Source: Noviherbaspirillum galbum
GTDB lineage: Bacteria > Pseudomonadota > Gammaproteobacteria > Burkholderiales > Burkholderiaceae_D
DNA length: 60,173 bases
Assembly: GCF_010974945.1 (NCBI RefSeq)
Contig: NZ_JAAIVB010000064.1
Location: 1 to 60,173, forward strand
Direction: 5' to 3'
Under the pieces are notes generated by a model. That model saw only the letters and a program-made list of their open reading frames with translations, had not been told where the DNA came from and ran no database searches. This document shows positions 45,571 through 54,172 of this stretch, one piece after another. Position numbers and translations under genes: made by a program. How positions within the stretch are numbered: position 1 is the first letter of the stretch; the number at the start of each line of letters is the position of its first letter.

Positions 45571-46823
45571 ATACCGAACTCTCGCTCGACACCCTGCGCA
45601 TCGACCAGGCGCGCCTCTGGGAAAGCCTGATGACGCTGGCAAAGATAGGCGCAACCGCCAAGGGCGGTGTATGCCGGCTGGCGCTGACCGAACTCGACCG
45701 CCAGGGGCGCGATCTGGTCACGGGATGGGCGCGCGAGGAAGGCATGACGGTCACGGTCGACCGGATCGGCAATATCTTCATGCGCCGTCCCGGACGCAAC
45801 GATGCCCTGCCGCCGGTCGTTACCGGATCGCATATCGATACCCAGCCCACCGGCGGCAAGTTCGATGGCAACTATGGCGTGCTGGCCGGCCTGGAGGTGG
45901 TCCGGACGCTCAACGAACACGGCATCCAGACCGAGGCGCCGCTCGAGGTCGTCGTCTGGACCAACGAGGAAGGCTCGCGCTTCGTGCCGGTCATGATGGG
46001 CTCCGGGGTGTTTTGCGGCGCGTTCAGCCTCGAGCATGCCTATGCCGCGACCGACACCGCCGGCAAGACGGTCAAGGATGAACTCGCACGCATCGGCTAC
46101 ATCGGGCCGGAGACTCCCGGCGACCACCCGATCGGCGCTTACTTCGAGACCCACATCGAACAGGGCCCGGTACTTGAAAACGCCGACCGCGTGATCGGCG
46201 TCGTGCCGGCCGTGCTCGGCCTCACCTGGTACGACTGCGTGGTCACGGGCTTCGAGTCGCACGCCGGCCCCACGCCGATGGCGATACGCAAGGATGCGCT
46301 GCAGGTCGCGCTGCGCATCATGCAGGAGGTCGTGGCCATCGCCAACCGCACGCCGCCTTATGGCCGCGGTACCGTGGGCATGGTGCAGGTCAGCCCCAAC
46401 AGCCGCAACGTGATCCCGGGCCAGGTGAAGTTTTCCATCGACCTGCGCAACGTCAGCGAGGAATTGCTGTCCCGCATGAACCAGGAACTGCATGACTACA
46501 TCGAAGGCATCCGGCGCGAAACCGGCCTCGACATCGCCTTGCAGCAGGTCTCTCATTATCCGCCCTGCCCGTTTCATCCGACGTGCGTCGATGCGGTGCG
46601 GGCGGCCACCGCCATGCTGGGTTACTCGACCATGGATGTGGTGTCGGGCGCTGGCCATGACGCGATCTACGCGGCACGGGTCGCGCCGGCCGGCATGATC
46701 TTCGTGCCGTGCAAGGACGGCGTGAGCCACAACGAAATCGAAGACGCGGATCCCGCGCACCTCGCGGCGGGTGCCAACGTGCTGCTGCAGGCCATGCTAT
46801 CCACGTCGCGCGGCATGAAATAG
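45567..46823 (+). CDS. N-carbamoylase / ureidopropionase-type Zn hydrolase (M20 family)
   Basis: 418 residues from ATG 45567 (coupled to the livF stop). Bimetal M20/carbamoylase motifs: TGSHIDTQPTGGKFDGNYGV (His and bridging Asp), WTNEEGSRF (Glu-Glu), THIEQGPVLE and SHAGPTPM. The family includes allantoate amidohydrolase, beta-ureidopropionase and N-carbamoyl-L-amino-acid hydrolase, which remove a carbamoyl or amide group releasing ammonia and CO2 or an amino acid. Which one cannot be told from sequence alone. Context (amidase, ABC importer) supports nitrogen scavenging from a ureido or amide compound. Confidence 0.88.
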   Translation: MNTELSLDTLRIDQARLWESLMTLAKIGATAKGGVCRLALTELDRQGRDLVTGWAREEGMTVTVDRIGNIFMRRPGRNDALPPVVTGSHIDTQPTGGKFDGNYGVLAGLEVVRTLNEHGIQTEAPLEVVVWTNEEGSRFVPVMMGSGVFCGAFSLEHAYAATDTAGKTVKDELARIGYIGPETPGDHPIGAYFETHIEQGPVLENADRVIGVVPAVLGLTWYDCVVTGFESHAGPTPMAIRKDALQVALRIMQEVVAIANRTPPYGRGTVGMVQVSPNSRNVIPGQVKFSIDLRNVSEELLSRMNQELHDYIEGIRRETGLDIALQQVSHYPPCPFHPTCVDAVRAATAMLGYSTMDVVSGAGHDAIYAARVAPAGMIFVPCKDGVSHNEIEDADPAHLAAGANVLLQAMLSTSRGMK

Positions 46824-46856
46824 TTGCCGCCCCATCAACCTGACAGGAGCACGGCC

Positions 46857-48353
46857 ATGTCATACAGGTTCGTTATCGCTCGCTTCAATCACGAAACCAA
46901 TACCTTCTCGCCGATAGCAACGCCGCTCGAGGCGTTCAATCCGATGTGGGACGGCGACGCCTACCGCGACCAGAAAGGCGCGCGCACCGCAATGGGCGCC
47001 TTCATCGAGATCGCGGAAGCCATTCCGGGAGCGACCATGACGACGCCGGTCGCGGCGATGGCCTATCCCAGCGGCACGGTCGAGGCCGAAGCCTATGAGG
47101 CCATCTCTGCCGCCATCCTGAAAGCCGTCGAGGCAGGCTGCGATGCGATCATGCTCGACCTGCACGGCGCGATGGTTGCAAGGCAAGCGGACGACGGCGA
47201 AGGCACGCTGCTGCAACGGATCAGGGAACTGGCTCCCGGCGTGCCCATCTGCGTCGCGCTCGACCTGCATGGCAACGTCACGCGCAAGATGGTGGAAAAC
47301 TGCGACATCATCGTCAGCTTCAAGACCTATCCGCACATCGACATGTACGAAACCGGAGCGCATGCGGGCCGCTTGCTGGTCGACATGCTCGAGAAGCGCA
47401 TCGCCCCCGTAATGACCTGGCGGCAGCTGCCCTTGCTGTCGCACACGCTGATGAGCAATACCTCGGCCTCGGCGATGCAGCGCGCGGTCAATGCGGCGGT
47501 GGCTGCGGAAGCCGAACCTGACATCCTGGCGGTTTCGGTGCTGGCCGGTTTTTCGCTGGCGGATTTCAACGATGCCGGCGTCTCGGCGGTGGTCGTGGCA
47601 AACCGGGACCGAGCCCATGCCGAGGCGGTGGCGGACCGCATCGCGGACCTCATCTGGAATGAGCGCCGCGATTTCGTCTATGCCAGCGAGCCATTGAGCC
47701 AATCGTTGCAGCGTGCGAAGGAACTCGCCGCCGGCCCGGGAAGCGGCCCGGTGCTGCTGCTCGACCATAGCGATAACGTCATGTCGGGCGGCAGCTGCGA
47801 CACGATGGACGTGCTGCAGGCCGCGCTGGCCGCAGGCCTCGCGAATATCGCCGCCGGGCCGATATGGGATCCGGAGGCGGTCGCCGAACTGGTGAAGGTT
47901 GGCGTGGGCGGCACGGCGACCGTGGCGCTCGGCAACAAGACCCGGCTCGATGCGCTGGGACTGACCAAGCAGGCGCCGGTGATGACCGGCATCGTGCGGC
48001 AGATCGGCGACGGACGGTTCCGGGTCAGCGGGCCGATCTATACCGGGTCCATCGTCAACATGGGACGCACGGTGCTGTTCGACATCGGCGCCGCCCAGAT
48101 CGTCGTGACGGAGGAGCGGGTGGAACCCTATGACGTCGGCGTCTATACCTGCGTCGGCATCAATCCTGCCGAGAAGTCCTACCTGGTGCTCAAGTCGCGC
48201 ATGTATTGCCGCCCGGTGTTCGAGCCGCTCGGCAAGGGCTTGGTCGAGTGCGACTCCGACAGTGGCGGTCCGACCAGCTCGAACTATGCGCTGTTTTCAT
48301 TCAAGAAGGTGCGCCGTCCGGTTTATCCGCTTGATGACGTGGCCGGAGCATGA
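46857..48353 (+). CDS. M81-family (MlrC-like) metallopeptidase
   Basis: 498 residues from ATG 46857 (CAGGAGCAC site). N-terminal RFNHETNTFSP is the family hallmark. MLDLHGAM and DLHGNVTR, then PHIDMYETGAHAG, carry metal ligands, and DHSDNVMSGGSCDT starts the C-terminal domain. MlrC was named for hydrolysing linearised microcystin fragments, but homologues are widespread in bacteria that never see microcystin and mostly have unknown substrates. The gene lies 33 bases after the carbamoylase gene and ends the operon. Likely hydrolyses an amide or peptide-like product imported by the ABC system. Confidence 0.88.
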   Translation: MSYRFVIARFNHETNTFSPIATPLEAFNPMWDGDAYRDQKGARTAMGAFIEIAEAIPGATMTTPVAAMAYPSGTVEAEAYEAISAAILKAVEAGCDAIMLDLHGAMVARQADDGEGTLLQRIRELAPGVPICVALDLHGNVTRKMVENCDIIVSFKTYPHIDMYETGAHAGRLLVDMLEKRIAPVMTWRQLPLLSHTLMSNTSASAMQRAVNAAVAAEAEPDILAVSVLAGFSLADFNDAGVSAVVVANRDRAHAEAVADRIADLIWNERRDFVYASEPLSQSLQRAKELAAGPGSGPVLLLDHSDNVMSGGSCDTMDVLQAALAAGLANIAAGPIWDPEAVAELVKVGVGGTATVALGNKTRLDALGLTKQAPVMTGIVRQIGDGRFRVSGPIYTGSIVNMGRTVLFDIGAAQIVVTEERVEPYDVGVYTCVGINPAEKSYLVLKSRMYCRPVFEPLGKGLVECDSDSGGPTSSNYALFSFKKVRRPVYPLDDVAGA

Positions 48354-48404
48354 CGGCTCGGGACAGACTACCGGCAGGGTTCTTCCTATGCGGCCTCCCG
48401 CTGG

Positions 48405-49229
48405 TCACGGCTCGTCTTGCTGCGAACCCTTGTGCGAATCTTGACGCGGGATCAGGTGCCTGAAGGTTGGCTCGATGTTCCTGGCGTGCAGGAAGCGCAC
48501 GATGTCTTCCAGCGTCGCGTCCTTGAGCAGGAGATCATCTGCGGGGGTTGAACCTGAAGCGGCTGACTGCTTGCCAGGGCTGGCCGCCTCGACCGGTGGC
48601 GTGCTCGTCGCGACGCCGGACGCATGTGTATCGATGGCGCGCTGCAGGATGTCGAGCGCTTGCGCGAACCGTTCCGAACCGATGCTTTCAAGGTGTTCCA
48701 GAAAGGCGACCTGTCCGGCCGGCGGCGGCGCCATTTCCAGCCCTGCATCCTCGGCGAAGGACGCTCCCATTCCCGGATGGATGAAGGCGGCCCATTTGCC
48801 GGTGTGCTGGTTCAGGCAGGGAGGAATCTCGACCGGTGCATCGAGGACATTGGGCGGCAGCGCCATGTCTGGAAAGTAGGCTTTGCGGAGCAGGTCGAGG
48901 AAACGGCTCACCCGCTCCATGGGCATCGGTGTCTCGAAGGACATCCACAGGCCATAGCCTTTGTTGCCCGATACGCTGACCGCAGGCGTCGGCAACTCCA
49001 GGTCGGCGTGCAAGACGTTGGCGACTGCGCATAGCTGATGCCAGTGGTCGAGCTCGTCGTTCCTTGCCATTCTGTCGAAGGGAATCATCACGGCGCGCAG
49101 GTGTCGATCCGGCGCCGCCAGGCTGACCGAGGTCGTTTGCTCGCCGCGCAGGTGACGCAATAATTCGTCGGGGGATATTTCGCCTCGGGGAAGATAAAGC
49201 CTGTTCAGTTGCGCGATCAGCTTTTCCAT
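48405..49229 (-). CDS. Degenerate archaeo-eukaryotic-primase-like protein (TOTE-type), unknown function
   Basis: 274 residues. The first 150 residues follow the order of the primase domain of TOTE-type AEP proteins: HLRG (26-29), a strand ending IPFD (49-52) where active enzymes have an acidic DFD-type motif, then SGNKGYGLW (87-95) where the family has a Gly-x-His-x-W motif, then FETP-MPMERVSRFLDLL. The key acidic and His residues are replaced (Pro50, Gly93), so catalysis is doubtful. The C-terminal 80 residues are Pro/Ser/Ala-rich with a last helical segment. It may be a DNA-binding relic linked to the replicon. The fold assignment is my inference from motif order. Confidence 0.6.
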   Translation of the reverse strand: MEKLIAQLNRLYLPRGEISPDELLRHLRGEQTTSVSLAAPDRHLRAVMIPFDRMARNDELDHWHQLCAVANVLHADLELPTPAVSVSGNKGYGLWMSFETPMPMERVSRFLDLLRKAYFPDMALPPNVLDAPVEIPPCLNQHTGKWAAFIHPGMGASFAEDAGLEMAPPPAGQVAFLEHLESIGSERFAQALDILQRAIDTHASGVATSTPPVEAASPGKQSAASGSTPADDLLLKDATLEDIVRFLHARNIEPTFRHLIPRQDSHKGSQQDEP

Positions 49230-49587
49230 TTACCTTGCTGCCTTTCGTTTCCTTGAAGAGATTTGGCCTGCCATTGATCGTGTCGGCCACCGCTTGCGCT
49301 CGTTGAGCGTGAAAGCCTTGCCTGAGATCCTGCGGCACGACGCCGGCTGCATTATTTGACCGCGCCTGCGCGCGACTCAAGGTAGCAGCCGTATCGCGAT
49401 CTGCGGGCAATTATCCGGGTCCAGTAGCCCGGGACGGCAAAAATTTCACAAGGGAATCATGATGACGCTCCGATGTCGCTACTCTTAAAAATGATTTCAC
49501 ATGAATGCTTCATTTTTGTGCACATTCGCTGTATGCTTTCGCAGCTTCACAAAAAAATCCAGACACAAGGACGAGAGACGAGACAAT
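49230..49587. other. Intergenic region; possible small RNA promoter
   Basis: About 360 bases before two orphan terminators. At 49509-49537 there is a possible -35 TTCATT, a 17-base gap and -10 TATGCT, which would start a transcript near 49544. I see no coding gene. Confidence 0.35.
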
Positions 49588-49622
49588 AAAGCCCGCCGGC
49601 CACAAGCCAGGCGGGCTTTTCC
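49588..49622 (+). terminator. Orphan terminator 1
   Basis: AAAGCCCGCC/GGCGGGCTTT 10-bp stem (49588-49597 with 49610-49619), with an inner GGC/GCC, then a short T run. There is no coding gene upstream on this strand; the nearest, the M81 gene, ends 1.2 kb earlier and is followed by an opposing gene. Confidence 0.85.
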
Positions 49623-49762
49623 ATTATGGAGTTGGTGAATATCAGGTCATCATGAAAATGAATTGGACTTTGATGTTGCACCGCACTAAAGTAGGAACTG
49701 TCTCCTCCAACTCTCCTTGAATTGGATTTACCCGCCACCGAAAGGTCGGCGGGTTTTTTTTT
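49623..49762 (+). ncRNA. Candidate small RNA ending in orphan terminator 2
   Basis: Between the two terminators GAGTTGG (49629-49635 region) can pair with CCAACTC (49707-49713). The segment ends in a strong terminator (49730-49762): ACCCGCCACC, GAAA loop, GGTCGGCGGGT and a nine-T run. No convincing protein is encoded, so a structured small RNA is possible. No promoter is obvious inside, so it may be processed from a longer transcript. Confidence 0.4.
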
Positions 49763-49844
49763 GTCCTGTTCAAGATGCTAAGTTCCCTGGCATAACAGTT
49801 ACAATCGCGAAGTGACTGTCTCATGGTGGGGTTACCGGAATCCA

Positions 49845-50255
49845 ATGAACAGGAAAAACATCCTCGTCGCAGCAAACCCGGCAGTGCGGGACATGTTTCT
49901 CGCTGTCCTTGAGCCATTGAATGCCTCAACGACTTTCTGCCACACCGTCGAGGATGCCGAGTCCTTTCTTCTCGCCGGAGAATGCGATCTCATCATCTGC
50001 ACCCTGCAGTTCGATGAAAGCCGCTGGGCGGAACTCCTTCAGTTCGTCAGGGCGACGCCGTCGTGCAGCCTTACTCCCTTCCTGGTTCTCAAGGTATCGC
50101 AGGGCTTGCTCACCGAATCCCTGATCGAAGCCAGCCTCAAGTCGGCAAAGTTGATTGGCGCGAGCGAGACGGTCAATTTTCCGGCCTGGCGCCGCGAACT
50201 GGGCGATGCAGAGGCGGTACAGGCGTTGCGGGATCTGATTCACAGCTTGTTGTAA
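49845..50255 (+). CDS. Pseudo-receiver (CheY-like) protein lacking phospho-acceptor Asp
   Basis: 136 residues from ATG 49845; the frame is open from 49812 but the ribosome site is unclear. Beta-strand/helix order follows a CheY receiver: ILVAANPAVRDMFLAVL, then CDLIICTLQ where the acceptor Asp of LxD should be (Thr here), then TPFLVLK with no conserved Thr-Lys pair context. It should not be phosphorylated normally. No kinase is nearby. It sits next to the recombinase, 22 bases away convergently. Confidence 0.6.
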   Translation: MNRKNILVAANPAVRDMFLAVLEPLNASTTFCHTVEDAESFLLAGECDLIICTLQFDESRWAELLQFVRATPSCSLTPFLVLKVSQGLLTESLIEASLKSAKLIGASETVNFPAWRRELGDAEAVQALRDLIHSLL

Positions 50256-50277
50256 CCAGTTTTTCTCGTCGGCCGGC

Positions 50278-52290
50278 TCAGCGATCCTGAGGGCTCGGCT
50301 GCTCAGGCGCGGGACGCGAATACCGCGCAGTAGTTGATGGCGCCGCATGCCCCAACCGCCGCTGCAGGACAGGAATGGGCATGCCGCCGGCGATAGATTG
50401 CGTCGCGTTCGTGTGTCGCAGCCAATGTGCGCTGGCGCTTGCGAACTTCCGGGCGGCCTGTTCATCGTGTTCGGCGATGCATGCGCCGCACGCGGCAAAA
50501 AATGCCTTGAGCTGGCGCGCCAGCACCGAGGCGCTCACCCCTGATTTCGCGTGCCGGACATTCTCCTGGGTCGGGACGGCTTCGCTATCGGCGGCGCCCT
50601 TCTTGCGGCGGATCCTGCCTCCCTGCCCCGCCCCGCCGAGCAGGAACGCGCCGGCATTGCTTTCGTGTCGAACGTCGGCATGCAAGCCGCGTGCATCCAG
50701 ATACTCGGCAATTTGTGCCATCAAGGCGTCCGAGAGAGGGATGCGCCTGATCCGGCCGTTGGTTCCCCGCACGCGCAGGGTCCAGCCATTCGCCGCCACG
50801 GCCGTGCCGCCGCTTGCCGGGTCAAGGTCATCGGCGGTCGCGGCGCTTGCTTCGCTCAGGCGCAATCCTGTCTCCTGGAGTAACCGCAGTGCCATGCACA
50901 ACCGCGCATTGGCCGGTGTCGGAAGCAGATCGCGGCTTTCGCGTTGCAGCAAATCCCACTGTGATTCGGTGAAACTGCGCTGCGAAGGATGAATGGCGCG
51001 GGAGGTACTGGCAGCCATTTCCTTCCAGGGGTTGGCGACGATGTAACGCTTCTCGAGCAGGAAGTTGAAGAGCGCCTTCAAGACCGTCGTTGCATGGCGC
51101 TGCGCGGAAACGGAAAGCGGTCCCTCGAATGGTTTCCAGCCCGGGCTGTGGCGCGGCGTCGCTCGGTGACCGCACCAGCGTTCCGCAGGCTGCGGGTCGG
51201 CGAGGAATTGCTTGTATGCCTCGCAATCCTCGCTGGTCATCGACGACAAAGGCTTTCCACGCTCATGAAGCGCCCACAGCAGGAAGCGCTCGGCTTCCCG
51301 CAAGTAGGCGCGGCAGGTGTGAGACCTGGGCAAGGTGATCGGCGCTTCGGCCGCCACGCGGGCGCCGCTGACCTCGCCTGTCTGCCGGCATGCGGTCTCG
51401 TCGGGCGCCTGGACACCGGGTGACCGGCGAAGCGCATGCAGCCAGGCCAGGATAGCGTCACGGTCGGTACTTGCGCCGATCTCGCAGAGGTGCGCCGGGG
51501 CCCGCAAGCTTCCGCGCGATCCATCCAGGCGGTTCGGAACGGTCAGCCGGTCGAAGGGCACGATGGCCTGCTCCTCCGCATCGGCTTGCCCGTGCTGGTT
51601 GGCCGAACTGCCTGGTTGCCTTGCCCAGACACGGGCACCCAGGACCAGGCCGGTCGTCGCTTCGTGGTCAAGCAACCAGGCAACGATGCGCTCGGCTTTG
51701 CCGGCACCGATGCCATCGATTCCTTTCCACCATCGCCCTTCGCGTCGGTTGATTCGCTCGACGAGAGCCCGTAGCGTGTGCAGATCCGCTGCTTCTAGTC
51801 GAGCCACGAGGTTAGGCGCCAACCAAGACGCCAGCGGATCGTCGGGCAGTGGAGACGATACGCTTCGCTGCTCGAACCAGGCCAGTGCCTCCAGTTGGCG
51901 CGCCACCAGGCGTGCGCGCCGGCCATGACTGCGCGCGACGAAGGGATGGCGCTCCCGGTAAAGCGAAAGCTGCTCCTCTTCCGAAAAATCTTCCAGATTG
52001 TGCTCGTGCACGAAGTCCGCGAGAGGCGGCACATGACGCGAGTCTTCCACCGTGGAGGCATCGATCTGGACGAGGCGCGCCAGGCCATGCCGTGCGTGAC
52101 GACGCGCGGCGGAGGCAAATTCGTCGCGGATCCATCGGATGGTCTGCCGTATCCGGTGCGAGGAGGCATGCTCGCCCTCCCCTTGCAGATAACGTTCCCA
52201 GCTTCGTCTTGGATCCAGGCCCTGCACCACTGCGCGCATGAATGCGATGTGGCCGCGATGTAATTTGCGAGGAGGTGCGGGATGCTTCAT
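50278..52290 (-). CDS. Large tyrosine recombinase (DUF3701-type integrase)
   Basis: 670 residues. Residues 1-300 are a DUF3701-like N-terminal region with a helix-hairpin-helix-like GIDGIGAGKAERIV near 190-203. A SAM-like core-binding region covers about 320-430. The catalytic domain follows, with Arg477 (ETGLRLSE), His622/Arg625 (HWLRH), His648 (LGHAAPSTT) and Tyr657 (ARYS). All catalytic residues are present. Proteins of this type are frequent on secondary replicons of Burkholderiales near rep/par, where a role in resolving replicon dimers is plausible. No flanking attachment sites or cargo suggest a mobile island here. Confidence 0.85.
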   Translation of the reverse strand: MKHPAPPRKLHRGHIAFMRAVVQGLDPRRSWERYLQGEGEHASSHRIRQTIRWIRDEFASAARRHARHGLARLVQIDASTVEDSRHVPPLADFVHEHNLEDFSEEEQLSLYRERHPFVARSHGRRARLVARQLEALAWFEQRSVSSPLPDDPLASWLAPNLVARLEAADLHTLRALVERINRREGRWWKGIDGIGAGKAERIVAWLLDHEATTGLVLGARVWARQPGSSANQHGQADAEEQAIVPFDRLTVPNRLDGSRGSLRAPAHLCEIGASTDRDAILAWLHALRRSPGVQAPDETACRQTGEVSGARVAAEAPITLPRSHTCRAYLREAERFLLWALHERGKPLSSMTSEDCEAYKQFLADPQPAERWCGHRATPRHSPGWKPFEGPLSVSAQRHATTVLKALFNFLLEKRYIVANPWKEMAASTSRAIHPSQRSFTESQWDLLQRESRDLLPTPANARLCMALRLLQETGLRLSEASAATADDLDPASGGTAVAANGWTLRVRGTNGRIRRIPLSDALMAQIAEYLDARGLHADVRHESNAGAFLLGGAGQGGRIRRKKGAADSEAVPTQENVRHAKSGVSASVLARQLKAFFAACGACIAEHDEQAARKFASASAHWLRHTNATQSIAGGMPIPVLQRRLGHAAPSTTARYSRPAPEQPSPQDR

Positions 52291-52562
52291 GGCTAGCGTC
52301 CCACCATCGGGTTTGGCATGCTTGAGAAGTAGCAGGGATTTTGGAGCTCTTTGTACGCAGCGCCTCGAAGGGAACTTGCGCTCGAGGCTAGGCGCTTAAG
52401 ACTCGTTGCCAAGAATCGGATGTAAGTGGTTGATTGCATGGACTATATGGCTGCAGTACGGCAAGATGGTCCAAGTGTACACTGCTTTTTTGATGGATGA
52501 TAAGTATATGCGCTAGGCAATACTCTGTACGGGGAAAATCAGTGAATGGTTGGCTTGAGGTA

Positions 52563-52880
52563 CCTGTAAAGGCTCACCTTTGGGCGTGAGGCGACTAGGC
52601 GTCTGCGATACCCGTAAAAGCTCACCTTTTCATTCAATGTGATTTTGCGTGAACATCTTCCCTGTAGAAGCTCACCTTCGCTCTTCATTGTTGGACAGGG
52701 TGAGGACGCGTTTTCGGATGTGGAGGAGGTGATGCTCAAATGCGACCAATCCGGAAACTGCCCTGTTTTGATTTTTGAGCCATAACCAAGCTCGCTAGCT
52801 GTCGCAAGCACGAGGATATCGGGAGGCAGTGATACTGACCGACTGGGTCATCGCCTAATCCCCGTGGAAGCTCACCATTG
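52563..52880 (-). repeat. Left iteron cluster (4 copies)
   Basis: Copies of the origin iteron on the minus strand at about 52563-52582, 52611-52630, 52660-52680 and 52861-52880. On the plus strand they read CCYGTARAAGCTCACCTTT with variation. The same element occurs about twelve times in the right cluster at 55640-56352, on the other side of parAB. This spread suggests either an extended origin or extra initiator-binding sites for copy-number control. Confidence 0.88.
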
Positions 52881-53006
52881 AAAGTTTGAAGGTAAGGGCC
52901 ACAATCGGCTGAATGACAGATCTTGGTTTCATGGAATAAGGATTAGGCATGTCCAAAGGCGCACGCTCGAATCTCGATTTTCGCTAAGCCCTTGTTTTAT
53001 AAGCGG

Positions 53007-53020
53007 GTGATACTATCGAT
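53007..53020. promoter_or_regulatory. GATAcTATC palindrome, copy 1 (possible parS)
   Basis: GTGATACTATCGAT. The core GATA-C-TATC is an odd palindrome also found at 53184-53194 and 55374-55383, all close to parAB. Candidate ParB binding site; family parS sequences vary between secondary replicons. Confidence 0.5.
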
Positions 53021-53183
53021 CAAGGCAAAACGTGCCGATCAATACCATTACGCTCGATTCACCAAACAAAAGGCCCCAGTGAATTGGGGCCAATGGTGTT
53101 GCGGCATGCAAAAGGCTTGCGTCGATGTCGCCAAAGAATGCCGATATAGATTGCTTTTCCTAACTTATTGATTTTATTGGGAG

Positions 53184-53194
53184 TGATACTATCA
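53184..53194. promoter_or_regulatory. GATAcTATC palindrome, copy 2 overlapping the parB stop
   Basis: TGATACTATCA, an 11-base palindrome (centre C), overlaps the parB stop codon at 53192-53194. Best-conserved of the three copies. Confidence 0.55.
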
Positions 53195-54172
53195 ATCCTC
53201 AGCCTCTTTGAGTTCTTTCGCGCGACGCTCCAGCACTTCGCATATTGCATCCTGTACTGCCGCCGCTTCTTCCGGGGTCTGAAATTGGATACGCAAGACC
53301 CTGTCTGCACGCTGTAGCGCACAGTAGGTTTTCTTTCCCATCTTGATGCGTACTGGCTCCGGCTTTGCCTTTGCTTCTACCTTTACCGCAGGGTCAAGGC
53401 TAGCCTCACGTACTGCAGTGGACTGATCGATTTCACCTCGTGCCAAGCGGTAGACGGATTGTGTCACCTGATCCGCCCGTCCTCGTTTCGTCAGCGCCCC
53501 AAGATCCTGTGCCGCGTTGGCCCCAATCAGATTCGGCCGGTCCGACAACGCAGCTAGGACTTCAGCCGGCAAATCGTCGAACGCCATCAATTGGGAAATG
53601 AACGAACGCGAAACTCCTGCTCCCTCCGCGATCTGGGCCTGGGTCAAGTCAGGCCGCCGCTCAAGGATCTTTCGGAATCCTTGGTATTTTTCAAAATCGG
53701 GCAAGTCGGGTTGCAGAAGGTTGGCGTAAAAGGAATTAATCTCGGCTTGGTCATCGTCGCTTTCGAGCAATGCGGCGGGTATGTGAGTACGGCCCAACTC
53801 CCGAAAGGCGGCGACTCGGTTGTTGCCGGACACGATCTCATAGCCACCTTCCGCACGGCGTCGCACGGTAATCGGTGTCACCAGCGGATTCTGGCGCAGG
53901 TTTTCGCGAAGCTCGTGGTACTGCTGTCCGGTCAGCTTGCGGCGCCGTCCGTCGACTTCATGCAGTTCGTCGAGAGCGATTTCCGCAGTCTGCGTACGGG
54001 CCTCTTTCAGCTGCGCTTCCAGTTCCTCGATCTTCGCCTCTGCGGCATCCATGCGCTGCGTCGCGTTCAAGAACATCCCAGGAGCCGTACGGGGCGTCTT
54101 GTCACCCGTCTTTTCAACCGTCCTCGCCTTGATGCCGGCCGTCTTTGCACCAATCTTGTCGTAGATACTCAT
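53192..54172 (-). CDS. parB: ParB partition protein
   Basis: 326 residues from ATG 54172; the A of the ATG is the last base of the parA stop (TAATG). An N-terminal coiled-coil-rich stretch (about 40-62) precedes the ParB/Srx domain. That domain has the LTGQQYHELRENLRQNPLVTP segment and the SGNNRVAAFRELG box (about 122-134). The HTH LTQAQIAEGAGVSRSFISQL lies near 190. It binds parS and spreads, with CTPase activity expected from the family. An Ala/Lys/Glu-rich C-terminal segment holds the dimerisation region. It is plasmid/secondary-replicon type rather than the chromosomal ParB subtype. Confidence 0.9.
   Translation of the reverse strand: MSIYDKIGAKTAGIKARTVEKTGDKTPRTAPGMFLNATQRMDAAEAKIEELEAQLKEARTQTAEIALDELHEVDGRRRKLTGQQYHELRENLRQNPLVTPITVRRRAEGGYEIVSGNNRVAAFRELGRTHIPAALLESDDDQAEINSFYANLLQPDLPDFEKYQGFRKILERRPDLTQAQIAEGAGVSRSFISQLMAFDDLPAEVLAALSDRPNLIGANAAQDLGALTKRGRADQVTQSVYRLARGEIDQSTAVREASLDPAVKVEAKAKPEPVRIKMGKKTYCALQRADRVLRIQFQTPEEAAAVQDAICEVLERRAKELKEAED

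Larger units (their letters stand above)
52291..53191. other. Non-coding replicon region between recombinase and parB
   Basis: About 900 bases. The first 250 are AT-richer with no gene; four iteron-like copies and two GATAcTATC palindromes follow (annotated separately). A further partial copy, GTGATACT, is near 52829. Open frames here are not convincing. Confidence 0.5.

Noticed and set aside
49505-49720. 71-codon open frame spanning the first orphan terminator
   Set aside because: It reads straight through a strong terminator hairpin, and no ribosome site or recognisable motif supports it.
50278-52290. Integrative element or prophage boundary
   Set aside because: No phage or transfer genes, tRNA target or flanking direct repeats seen; neighbours are replicon maintenance genes.
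52539-52811. 90-codon minus-strand frame between recombinase and parB
   Set aside because: It is built mainly from iteron copies and has no protein-like features.
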